The translations under genes were made by a program, and so were the position numbers. This document shows, one piece after another, positions 32,100 through 39,306 of a DNA stretch of 64,000 bases. Position 1 is the first letter of the stretch, and the number at the start of each line of letters is the position of its first letter. The notes under the pieces are model-generated. The model was not told the DNA's origin. It saw only the letters and a list, made by a program, of their open reading frames with translations, and ran no database searches. The DNA is from Mycolicibacterium novocastrense (lineage in GTDB: Bacteria > Actinomycetota > Actinomycetes > Mycobacteriales > Mycobacteriaceae): the NCBI RefSeq assembly GCF_001570485.1, contig NZ_BCTA01000093.1, positions 248,001 through 312,000 of the forward strand, given 5' to 3'.

Positions 32100-33491
32100 T
32101 CATTCGCCGACCTGCGGTAGCTCATCGGCGGCGATCTCGCACGGCGTACCGGCGTCCGGTGGCTCCGGCGACACCGCCAGCGGCTCCGGCGACACCGCCG
32201 GCGGCTCGGCAGGCACCCCCGGTGGTTCTGGAGGCACCGTCGCCGCCGCGTGTGGTTCGGGTTGACACATCGGCTCGGCGATCGCGGGATCGGTGGCCTC
32301 GTCGGGCCCAGCCGCCTCATCGGTGATAGCCTCGCCGGCATCAGTTGCCTCTGAAGCCTCCTCAGCCTCTGCCGTTTCACTGTCGGCGCGTTCGTCGAGA
32401 TCGGGCTCGGGCAGGACATTCGGCTCACCATCGTCGATGGCGGCGTCGAGCGCACCGTCGCCCAGCAATCCGCCGAGCATGTCACCCAGTTGCTGACCGA
32501 AACTCGTAAGGCCGCCTCCGAAGTCGGGCATTCCTCCGCCGAGCGAAGGCAACGACGCAGCGGCCGCTGGCTGTGGGACCGGAGGTTCGGTCGGGAGCGA
32601 CGGCGCGGGTGGCGGCGGCGCCGCAACTGGTACGGCAGGCGGTGCGAGCGGAGGCGGGGCCGCTGATCCGCCCCATCCGGCCGGTATGACGGAAGCCGGT
32701 ACAGCCGGGTTTACCGCGACGCCTGAGGTCGGGATTGCGGGGGGACCCGCCGCCGGGGATGCGGGGGCACCCGCCGCCGACGACGGCGTCCATGCCGGTC
32801 CGAGCTCGCCGGGAATGTCGAACGCGGCTTCGGACTCGGACGCGAGCTCGGTGGTCGCCGCCTCATAGGCCGCGTTGATCGCGTCGGCGGCCTCCCTCAT
32901 CGCCGAAAGCCACTCACCGCCGATCACCGTGTCCACGAACGGCTTCACTTCGTGGTCCACCAACTCACTGGCGACCGCCCGGTCGCCGGCGCCCGTGGTG
33001 ACGGTGTTGGCGGCCGCCAACCAGTCCGCGCGTCTGGCCTGCACACCGTCGCCGATGGCCAGCACCTTCGCCACTTTCTCGTCCACCGCCCGCCACAGCC
33101 GCTCGCGCAGATCGGTCAGCGCGGATGCGGCGGTCCGGACCGCCTCCGCAGCGATGGTCGCCGCCTCGTCGTGGCGGCGCAGAAACTCCCGAGATGCGTT
33201 CGCGCCCAGGCCCTGCCACGCATCTGTCAGCGCGGCCAGCTGAGCTTCCTGGCGCGCGAGTGCATCCTCGGCCGCCGTCGCGGCCGCTTGCAGTGCAGCA
33301 CAGTCGGCTTCGAGAGCGGCCAAGTCCAAACCGTTCTCGGCGGCGTACCAGTCGTGTATCTGGCCGGGGTGTGCCGTCAGATCCGGATGCCGGTAGCCCA
33401 GGCTCTGGCACGCCAGCACGTACTGAGCGACATCGCCGACGCCGGGCACCCCGTCGGCCAACCGCGCTGCCGCATCCAAGGTTTCGCTCAT
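32100..33491 (-). CDS. Ala/Pro-rich ESX-associated-type protein (Rv3439c-like)
   Basis: A 463-residue protein from ATG 33491. The first 210 residues are helical with long heptad-like stretches (LEADCAALQAAATAAEDALA), like the helical domains of ESX substrates. A Pro/Ala-rich centre follows, then the glycine-rich GGGMPDFGGGLTSFGQQL segment found in several mycobacterial ESX-related proteins, and an acidic Glu/Pro repeat tail. No signal peptide is seen. It starts one base after the EspC-like gene stop, so the pair is co-expressed. Its location between glmM and the helicase matches Rv3439c. Export through a type VII system is inference. Confidence 0.78.
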   Translation of the reverse strand: MSETLDAAARLADGVPGVGDVAQYVLACQSLGYRHPDLTAHPGQIHDWYAAENGLDLAALEADCAALQAAATAAEDALARQEAQLAALTDAWQGLGANASREFLRRHDEAATIAAEAVRTAASALTDLRERLWRAVDEKVAKVLAIGDGVQARRADWLAAANTVTTGAGDRAVASELVDHEVKPFVDTVIGGEWLSAMREAADAINAAYEAATTELASESEAAFDIPGELGPAWTPSSAAGAPASPAAGPPAIPTSGVAVNPAVPASVIPAGWGGSAAPPPLAPPAVPVAAPPPPAPSLPTEPPVPQPAAAASLPSLGGGMPDFGGGLTSFGQQLGDMLGGLLGDGALDAAIDDGEPNVLPEPDLDERADSETAEAEEASEATDAGEAITDEAAGPDEATDPAIAEPMCQPEPHAAATVPPEPPGVPAEPPAVSPEPLAVSPEPPDAGTPCEIAADELPQVGE

Positions 33492-33492
33492 C

Positions 33493-33789
33493 TCAAGCCA
33501 ACCGGTCGGCAGCGCGCGCGTCGGCCTCGGCGTACCGGTCGACGGACGCGCGAAGCGTGACGGCGATCTCGGCCGAGGCACGTGACCATCGTCGCAACTG
33601 ATTCACCACGTCGTCGACCGTCGACCGCACCGCGTCACCTCCTGCGGCATAGGACCGCCCCGCGCACGCCCCGTCGAACGCCAAACCGTTGAGATGCGTT
33701 CGTACGGCGGCGTCGACGGCGTCGGCCACACCCTGGTATTGCCGCGCGACACTCGACAAGGCGGCGACATCGACACGTGATGCGTCCAT
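33493..33789 (-). CDS. EspC-like type VII secretion substrate (Rv3440c-like)
   Basis: A 98-residue two-helix protein in the size range of WXG100/EspC proteins. Helix 1 runs VDVAALSSVARQYQGVADAV, a turn contains FDGACAGRSYAAGGDAV, and helix 2 ends in VDRYAEADARAADRL. YAEAD (86-90) fits the YxxxD/E export signal recognised by mycobacterial ESX systems. There is no classical signal peptide. It directly precedes the Ala/Pro-rich gene, an arrangement like EspC with EspA. ESX-4 lies 3.5 kb away and is a plausible exporter, but this is not shown. Confidence 0.75.
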   Translation of the reverse strand: MDASRVDVAALSSVARQYQGVADAVDAAVRTHLNGLAFDGACAGRSYAAGGDAVRSTVDDVVNQLRRWSRASAEIAVTLRASVDRYAEADARAADRLA

Positions 33790-33829
33790 ATAGGAGTTGG
33801 ACGCGCGGCGACCCCGACCGGTTCCACCC

Positions 33830-35167
33830 TCAGCGTTGCGCGCTGACCTGCTCGGCCACCCGAACGGCCAACTGCCGCGCGGTGTCCTCGTCGGCCGCCT
33901 CCACCATCACCCGCACGACCTGTTCGGTTCCCGACGGGCGCAGCAGGATTCGACCGGTGTCGCCGAGTTCGGCCTCCACCTCGGCGACCGCGGTGCGGAC
34001 CGATGGCGCGTCGGCGACGGTCGCCTTGTCCGCCACCTCGACGTTGATCAGAACCTGAGGCAGCGTTTGCATCGGCGCGGCGAGCGCGGCGAGCGGGGTG
34101 CGCGTGTGCGCCATGCGCGACATCAACCGCAACCCGGTGACGATGCCATCGCCCGTCGTGCCCCACGCCGGCATCACGATGTGGCCCGACTGCTCACCAC
34201 CGAGCGAGTACCCGCCGGCGCGCAGCTCCTCGAGGACGTAACGATCCCCCACGCTCGTCGTGCAGACGTCGATCCCGGCCGCCCGCATGGCCAGGTGCAG
34301 GCCGAGGTTGCTCATCACGGTCGTCACCAAGGTGTTCGACGCCAGTTCGCCACTCTCCTGCATCGCCAGGGCGAGAATGACCATGATCGCGTCTCCGTCG
34401 ACCACGCGCCCATGGGCGTCGACAGCGAGGCAACGGTCAGCGTCGCCGTCGTGCGCGAGGCCCAGGTCAGCTCCGTACGACACCACCGCGGACCGCAGGG
34501 TCTCCATGTGCGTCGAGCCGCAGCGCTCGTTGATGTTCAACCCGTCGGGCTGAGCATTGATCGTGATGACGTTGGCGCCCGCGGCCCGGTAGGCCTGCGG
34601 CGCGGCAGCCCAGGCCGCGCCGTTGGCGCAGTCGACGACGACGGTGAGTTGGTCCAGCCTGGTCGTGACGGCCTTGCCGACGTGTCGCAGATACCGGTCA
34701 AGCGCGTCCGCGGCGTCCACCACCCGGCCGATCCGGGCGCCGGTGGGCCGGCTTCCGGGACCCTGATGGACCAGTTCTTCGATCCGGTTCTCGGTGGCGT
34801 CGTCGAGTTTGTGGCCGCCGGGACCGAAGATCTTGATGCCGTTGTCGGGCATCGGGTTGTGCGAGGCGCTGATCATCACGCCGAAGTCCGCGTCATACGC
34901 GCTGGTCAAGTAGGCGACGGCCGGGGTCGGCAGTATCCCCACGCGCAACGCGTCGACGCCTTCGCTGGTCAGCCCGGCGATGACCGCTGCCTCGAGCATT
35001 TCGCCGCTGGCCCGGGGATCGCGGCCGACGACGGCCACCCGCCTGGCGTGGCCACCGGCGGAGGCCAACCGACGCGCCGCGGCCGAACCGAGGGCCAACG
35101 CCAGCTCGGCGGTCAGATCCTGGTTGGCGACGCCGCGCACTCCGTCGGTGCCGAACAGTCGAGCCAT
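33830..35167 (-). CDS. glmM: Phosphoglucosamine mutase GlmM
   Basis: Converts glucosamine-6-phosphate to glucosamine-1-phosphate for UDP-GlcNAc. ATG 35167 gives 445 residues starting MARLFGTDGVRGVANQDLT. The active-site phosphoserine lies in MISASHNPMPDNG, the metal loop is DGDADRCLAVD, the sugar loop GGEQSGHIV and the phosphate loop RPSGTEQVVRVM. The upstream extension of the frame to 35374 has no homology signals and is rejected. Corresponds to Rv3441c (mrsA). Confidence 0.96.
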   Translation of the reverse strand: MARLFGTDGVRGVANQDLTAELALALGSAAARRLASAGGHARRVAVVGRDPRASGEMLEAAVIAGLTSEGVDALRVGILPTPAVAYLTSAYDADFGVMISASHNPMPDNGIKIFGPGGHKLDDATENRIEELVHQGPGSRPTGARIGRVVDAADALDRYLRHVGKAVTTRLDQLTVVVDCANGAAWAAAPQAYRAAGANVITINAQPDGLNINERCGSTHMETLRSAVVSYGADLGLAHDGDADRCLAVDAHGRVVDGDAIMVILALAMQESGELASNTLVTTVMSNLGLHLAMRAAGIDVCTTSVGDRYVLEELRAGGYSLGGEQSGHIVMPAWGTTGDGIVTGLRLMSRMAHTRTPLAALAAPMQTLPQVLINVEVADKATVADAPSVRTAVAEVEAELGDTGRILLRPSGTEQVVRVMVEAADEDTARQLAVRVAEQVSAQR

Positions 35168-35300
35168 GCCGACAAATTTCTCATAGATGGCGGCCGGAGA
35201 GCCAACCGCGTGTGTCGGGGGCCGTGCCGTCGCCGAATCGGTACCCGGACGCGACCCACCGCCCGCATCCGGACCGGATGCGGGCGGTGAGGTTGTTCTG

Positions 35301-35717
35301 TTAGCTGGCGCCGTTCTCGGCGGTCGGGGCCGTCGGCGAGGTAGTGGGCGCCTCGGACGTCGGCGTCGCCTCACGCTGCTCGGCCTGGCCCGGTGCGTTC
35401 TCCGAGTGGCCGGGGCCGTTCTGCTGGATCGCGACGGTGCCGAGGTTGTTGGTGCAGACGGTCTTCTCGGTGCCCTCGGTGTCGGCGGCCTGCGCCAACG
35501 CGGTCACCGAGCTCACGTCGGTGTGGCACACGTCGGCGGCGATCTGCGCAGCGGCGGTCACGTCGACGTCCTGCAGGACACCGGCGTTACCGATCGAGAC
35601 GTTGACGCGGTTGTCCGCAGCCGTGTCCGGCTGTGCCATGGCCATGCCCAGACCGGCGGTGAAGAGCAGCGAGCCGCCCAACACGGCGCCCGCGGTCAGT
35701 GTCTTCGCGTTCTTCAT
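35301..35717 (-). CDS. Secreted protein of unknown function
   Basis: A 138-residue protein from ATG 35717, preceded by AAGGAGC. A clear signal peptide (MKNAKTLTAGAVLGGSLLFT, cleavage near AMAQP at about 28-30) leads to a mature domain NVSIGNAGVLQDVDVTAAAQ with two cysteines (DVCHTD, KTVCTN) that may form a disulfide. The last 40 residues are Pro/Thr/Ala-rich, possibly cell-wall spanning. It lies between rpsI and glmM. No family recognised with confidence. Confidence 0.8.
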   Translation of the reverse strand: MKNAKTLTAGAVLGGSLLFTAGLGMAMAQPDTAADNRVNVSIGNAGVLQDVDVTAAAQIAADVCHTDVSSVTALAQAADTEGTEKTVCTNNLGTVAIQQNGPGHSENAPGQAEQREATPTSEAPTTSPTAPTAENGAS

Positions 35718-35908
35718 CAATTGCTCCTTCTCAGTCAGGAGACGACGATCCGATCCCCCCACGAGGTGACTGGCTCGTACCGGTGGCAGTTGCGGTCTGC
35801 CGCGCGTGCAGCGCCGCCGCCTCCAACCCCGGTGCATTCACGTCGGGCCGCTCGACGAAACCGGGACCGCGCGATTGTGAGAAAGACCGCAGCGCCACGT
35901 TGAATGCA

Positions 35909-35943
35909 AAAACCGCCGGTGTGCGGTGCACATCGGCGGTTTT
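35909..35943 (-). terminator. Intrinsic terminator after rpsI
   Basis: A 16-base arm hairpin (core AAAACCGCCG / CGGCGGTTTT, loop of three bases) ends in a short T-run on the minus strand and lies 10 bp past the rpsI stop. One position is mismatched in the minus-strand RNA. It is largely symmetrical and could act on either strand. Confidence 0.85.
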
Positions 35944-35953
35944 CGCGGATCGA

Positions 35954-36433
35954 TCAGCGCTTGCTGTACTGAGGCGCCTTGCGGGCCTTCTTCAGGCCGT
36001 ACTTCTTGCGCTCGATGGCCCGCGGGTCGCGGGTCAGGAAGCCGGCCTTCTTCAGTGCGGGCCGGTCCTCGGGCTGCACCAGGATCAGGGCCCTGGCGAT
36101 GGCCAGACGCAGCGCACCCGCCTGGCCGGACGGGCCGCCACCGTCGAGGTGGGCGTAGATGTCGAAGCTCTCCACTCGATCGACGGTGACCAGCGGAGCC
36201 TTGATGAGCTGCTGGTGGACCTTGTTCGGGAAGTAGTCCTCGAGGCTACGGCCGTCGAGGTTGAACTGGCCCGTTCCAGGAACCAGGCGAACCCGCACGA
36301 CGGCCTCTTTGCGCCGGCCGACGGTCTGGATGGGGCGGTCGATGAAGACCGGCTCACGGGGCGTCGCCTCGGCGGCGGCCTCGGTCACGGCATCAGTGTT
36401 GTCAACGGTCTCGGTCCCAGTCGCCTCTGTCAT
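35954..36433 (-). CDS. rpsI: 30S ribosomal protein S9
   Basis: A 159-residue S9. An acidic N-terminal extension of about 28 residues typical of mycobacteria precedes the core IQTVGRRKEAVVRVRLVPG. The core continues GGGPSGQAGALRLAIARAL and ends with the conserved tail KKARKAPQYSKR, whose final Lys-Arg reaches the tRNA in the P site. The start overlaps the rplM stop by four bases. Confidence 0.98.
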   Translation of the reverse strand: MTEATGTETVDNTDAVTEAAAEATPREPVFIDRPIQTVGRRKEAVVRVRLVPGTGQFNLDGRSLEDYFPNKVHQQLIKAPLVTVDRVESFDIYAHLDGGGPSGQAGALRLAIARALILVQPEDRPALKKAGFLTRDPRAIERKKYGLKKARKAPQYSKR

Positions 36434-36873
36434 TGCGCCACCTGCTTGATCTCGTACGGAATCGGCTGCTGGGCGGTGTGCGGATGATCCGGCCCGACAT
36501 AGACGCGCAGCTTCTTCTTCACCTGACGGCCCAGTTTGGTGTGGGGAATCATGCCGAGGATCGCCCTCTCGACGACCCGGTCGGCGTGCTTCTCCATCTC
36601 CTCGCCGAGGGAGCGCTTGCGCAGACCACCGGGGTAACCCGAGTGGCGGTAGAAAAACGTGCGGTCCGCCTTGTTACCGGCGATCGCGATCTTCTCGGCG
36701 TTGACGATGATGACGAAATCGCCACCGTCGACGTTCGGCGTGTATGTCGGCTTGTGCTTGCCGCGCAGCAGATTGGCTGCTGCCACGGCGAGCCGGCCGA
36801 GCACCACGTCGGTGGCGTCGATGACGTACCACGAACGTGTGGTGTCACCCGCCTTCGGCGTGTACGTAGGCAC
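36430..36873 (-). CDS. rplM: 50S ribosomal protein L13
   Basis: A 147-residue L13 (MPTYTPKAGDTTRSWYVIDA), with LGRLAVAAANLLRGKHKPTY and VERAILGMIPHTKLGR, an early-assembly 50S protein. It is the first gene of the rplM-rpsI operon, as Rv3443c-Rv3442c. The ATG follows a GGAGAG-type ribosome site. Upstream is a 307-bp divergent region. Confidence 0.98.
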   Translation of the reverse strand: MPTYTPKAGDTTRSWYVIDATDVVLGRLAVAAANLLRGKHKPTYTPNVDGGDFVIIVNAEKIAIAGNKADRTFFYRHSGYPGGLRKRSLGEEMEKHADRVVERAILGMIPHTKLGRQVKKKLRVYVGPDHPHTAQQPIPYEIKQVAQ

Positions 36874-37180
36874 AGCGCTACCTCTCCTCTATCGGGTTTC
36901 CTGTCCCGGTGGTCCGGGTGCCGGTCAGGCGTATCCGGTGGGGTGATCTCGGCGACCGACGTTGACCCGAGGACCCGTGCTTACCGCACGCCAACGAGGC
37001 AGCTTACCTGGGCGCGTCGCCGCAGGTCAAAACGGTGCATCGGCCCGAAGCCCGAGGGGTGAGACCAAAGCATAGGGAAATCCCTGATTCATTTTCGATT
37101 CCGTCCGCTTAGCGTCGTCGCGGGGGTGCAGCAAACCGGCCGTCTCGCATCCGAAAGTTCAAGATCCCAATGGAGTGAAA
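36874..37180. promoter_or_regulatory. Divergent intergenic region, rplM / excalibur gene
   Basis: A 307-bp gap that must hold the rplM-rpsI promoter and leader (leftward) and the promoter of the secreted excalibur protein (rightward). The right part (about 37060-37170) is AT-richer. I see no convincing RNA structure or other gene in it. Confidence 0.4.
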
Positions 37181-37372
37181 ATGATTCGTGGCTTGATCGT
37201 TGCCGCATTCGTCGTCGCGGCAACCGCCGCCGGGGCCGCCACCGCGTCGGCGGACACGTACTACAAGAACTGCTCCGCTGCCCGCGAGGCCGGCGTGGCG
37301 CCGATCATGCAGGGCGAGGACGGGTACGCAGAGCACCTGGACCGCGACGGCGACGGCATCGCCTGCGAGTAG
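37181..37372 (+). CDS. Secreted excalibur calcium-binding domain protein
   Basis: A 63-residue precursor from ATG 37181, five bases after GGAG; a GTG two codons earlier is in frame. The signal peptide MIRGLIVAAFVVAATAAGAA is probably cleaved after TASA at residue 24. The rest is one excalibur domain: YYKNCSAAREAGVAP and LDRDGDGIACE, with Cys31 and Cys62 and the DxDxDG calcium loop at 54-59. Such domains are extracellular; a role in wall or DNA handling is unknown for stand-alone forms. It lies upstream of and convergent with the ESX-4 genes. Confidence 0.82.
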   Translation: MIRGLIVAAFVVAATAAGAATASADTYYKNCSAAREAGVAPIMQGEDGYAEHLDRDGDGIACE

Positions 37373-37477
37373 TCGACGGTGATGCGCCACCGTGGCCGCT
37401 CTCCTCGACCACGGTGGCGCTTACCGTGCGGCCCCTTTGGCTCCCCTCCAGTTGGGACCGCACAAGCCTCTTCCCGG

Positions 37478-37774
37478 TCAGGCACCCCATGCGCCTGCGG
37501 CGCTGCGGTCGGTCGCGGCCACATCGTCGGCGCCGTCGCGAACCGCGTTGCCCAGGCTGAAGAGGATCTCGTTGAGGGCGCCGGCCGCCTGTTCCCATCG
37601 CGCCTGCTCGAGCCGGTACGCCTCGGCCGCCTGGCGGGTCCACACCTGTTGGAGCGGCGCGATCTGTACACGCAACTCTTCGAGGGCGCCGTTCAGCCGG
37701 GCCGAGGTGGCGTGGATCTCCTGCCTTACGGTGTATTCGATCTCGTCGAAGTTGTACGACAACACGTGGTCCAT
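37478..37774 (-). CDS. esxT: ESX-4 WXG100-like protein EsxT
   Basis: A 98-residue helical-hairpin protein starting MDHVLSYNFDEIEYTVRQEI. The turn between helices reads QVWTRQAAEAY: the tryptophan (W45) is kept but the glycine of WXG is Arg47, as I recall for EsxT of M. tuberculosis (Rv3444c). It would pair with EsxU as a secreted heterodimer of the ESX-4 type VII system. It begins 10 bp after the esxU stop. No classical signal peptide. Confidence 0.93.
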   Translation of the reverse strand: MDHVLSYNFDEIEYTVRQEIHATSARLNGALEELRVQIAPLQQVWTRQAAEAYRLEQARWEQAAGALNEILFSLGNAVRDGADDVAATDRSAAGAWGA

Positions 37775-37784
37775 CACGACTCCT

Positions 37785-38108
37785 CTACAGGTTGTTGGCA
37801 ACCGCGCCGATGCGGTGCGAATGGCTCTCGTTGGCTTCCCGAAGCGTCTGCTGGTTGAGCCGGATGGTCTCGGCGATCCGCTGCAGTGACGCATGCAGTT
37901 TCAGCGACTCCGCGTTCCATCGGTCGACGACGTCGCGGAAGCGCGTCGCCGCGACGCCGCCCCAGACCGACGGCGGCACGGCGGTCATGCGCCCGATGAA
38001 CGACTGCAGCATCGCGCGAATCTCCTCGTTGCGCGCGTCGGTCTGGCCGGCGACCGCGGTCATCAGGTCGAAATCGGTGTTGAGCGAACCGCCTTGCGGT
38101 GTCGTCAT
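37785..38108 (-). CDS. esxU: ESX-4 WXG100 protein EsxU
   Basis: A 107-residue WXG100 protein from ATG 38108 with the signature SVWGGVAATRF (W49-G50-G51) between two amphipathic helices. Partner of EsxT in the ESX-4 secretion system. The large open frame upstream of this ATG is a shadow of the neighbouring gene. Corresponds to Rv3445c. Confidence 0.93.
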   Translation of the reverse strand: MTTPQGGSLNTDFDLMTAVAGQTDARNEEIRAMLQSFIGRMTAVPPSVWGGVAATRFRDVVDRWNAESLKLHASLQRIAETIRLNQQTLREANESHSHRIGAVANNL

Positions 38109-38175
38109 GGGGATCCTCTCCTCTAGGTCTTGACTGGTACGACGCAGCGCACGCCGGTCCGGTTCCACCCGATTT

Positions 38176-39306
38176 CTAAGAAATCGCCTGTGCCGACCTG
38201 ATCGCCTGATCGCAGACCTCGCGGACGGTGGATTCGCGACCCGGTGCGCTCTGGCAGCCGATGGCGATGCGCACACCGTGATCGACGAGAACGGTCCATG
38301 CGACGTGATGGTGCGGGCGCAATTCCCGGTACGTGACACCGGTCCTGCCCGCCGGGGTGTCGGCGGCGTTGAAGTCGACGAAGACATCACCGGGCTCACC
38401 GGCCAGGGCGCTTCGCAACGCGGCGGCAGTCTCGGCAAGGTCCGCCCGCGGCGCGCCCACCGACTGGGTCAGGTGCAGCGCTACGTCGGTGTCCGACGGC
38501 GAGGTGATCTGCGCGCGGGCCGAGCCCGGCCCTGACGTGATGTGCTCGACCGGCCACGACGCAGGCACCATCACCTGAACTCGCCCCTCCACCAACAGGT
38601 TTGACGCGATGTTCGGTTGCCGGTCACCACCGCGCAGGACGAACCCACCGCACACCGCCACCATCGTCGCGAGAACGGCCGTCAGCACCGCCGCCCGTCG
38701 CGGCTGGTTCGAAACACACACGGCGGTACCGCCATCGGGCACGGGAGGTTCGGCTTCTGGGCGACGGACGGCGCCCTCGTCGGCGAAGCGCACCCCTATG
38801 CCCCTCTCGCGCAACCCGTCAGCGATCGCCTCGCCCAGCGACCCGAGGACACCTGGCGCATCGATCAACACCGGCCCCGCCAACCCGACCGCTGCGGCCA
38901 CCCTGTTCGCCACTTCGTCGTCGACGTTGGCGATGACGACGGGGCGGGCTCCGAGACGAGTGACAAGGACCAGCTCCGTGGCGATCTCGACGACGGTTGC
39001 GCGCGCCTGCCGCTGGAGCAGCGCGGTACGCTCGATCACCTCGACGGTCGTCGCCGTCGTCGCTTCGCGGACGCGGTCGATCCGTGCGCCCGGCCACCAC
39101 GTCGGGCAGACGAGGAGGACGTCCTCGGCGCCGCCCACCGCGACTTCCATCAGCCGGGACCACAGTTCGGACACCGGCGCGGGGTCCTCGCCGACCAGTA
39201 CGAGGTCCTCGTCGATGGCATCCAGTGCCAACGAGACCAGTTCGGGGTCAGGCGGATTGGGTCCGCGCACCGTAACCGGCCCGACCTCGACGACGGCGTG
39301 TCTCAC
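38176..39306 (-). CDS. Type VII secretion-associated membrane protein (Rv3446c-like)
   Basis: A 376-residue protein from GTG 39306, whose GTGA overlaps the eccC4 stop. The N-terminal 200 residues look like a cytoplasmic domain of the type VII secretion-associated family (VEVGPVTVRGPNPPDPELV). One membrane helix is at about 218-237 (RRAAVLTAVLATMVAVCGGFVL), followed by an extracytoplasmic domain with VPASWPVEHITSGPGSARAQ and two cysteines near the end (CQSAPG, VCDQAI). It is always found with ESX-4 and is presumably part of, or helps, the secretion machine. Confidence 0.88.
   Translation of the reverse strand: MRHAVVEVGPVTVRGPNPPDPELVSLALDAIDEDLVLVGEDPAPVSELWSRLMEVAVGGAEDVLLVCPTWWPGARIDRVREATTATTVEVIERTALLQRQARATVVEIATELVLVTRLGARPVVIANVDDEVANRVAAAVGLAGPVLIDAPGVLGSLGEAIADGLRERGIGVRFADEGAVRRPEAEPPVPDGGTAVCVSNQPRRAAVLTAVLATMVAVCGGFVLRGGDRQPNIASNLLVEGRVQVMVPASWPVEHITSGPGSARAQITSPSDTDVALHLTQSVGAPRADLAETAAALRSALAGEPGDVFVDFNAADTPAGRTGVTYRELRPHHHVAWTVLVDHGVRIAIGCQSAPGRESTVREVCDQAIRSAQAIS

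Noticed and set aside
35168..35374. N-terminal extension of GlmM
   Set aside because: Arg/Pro-rich composition typical of GC-rich shadow frames; the GlmM family begins at MARLFGTDG.
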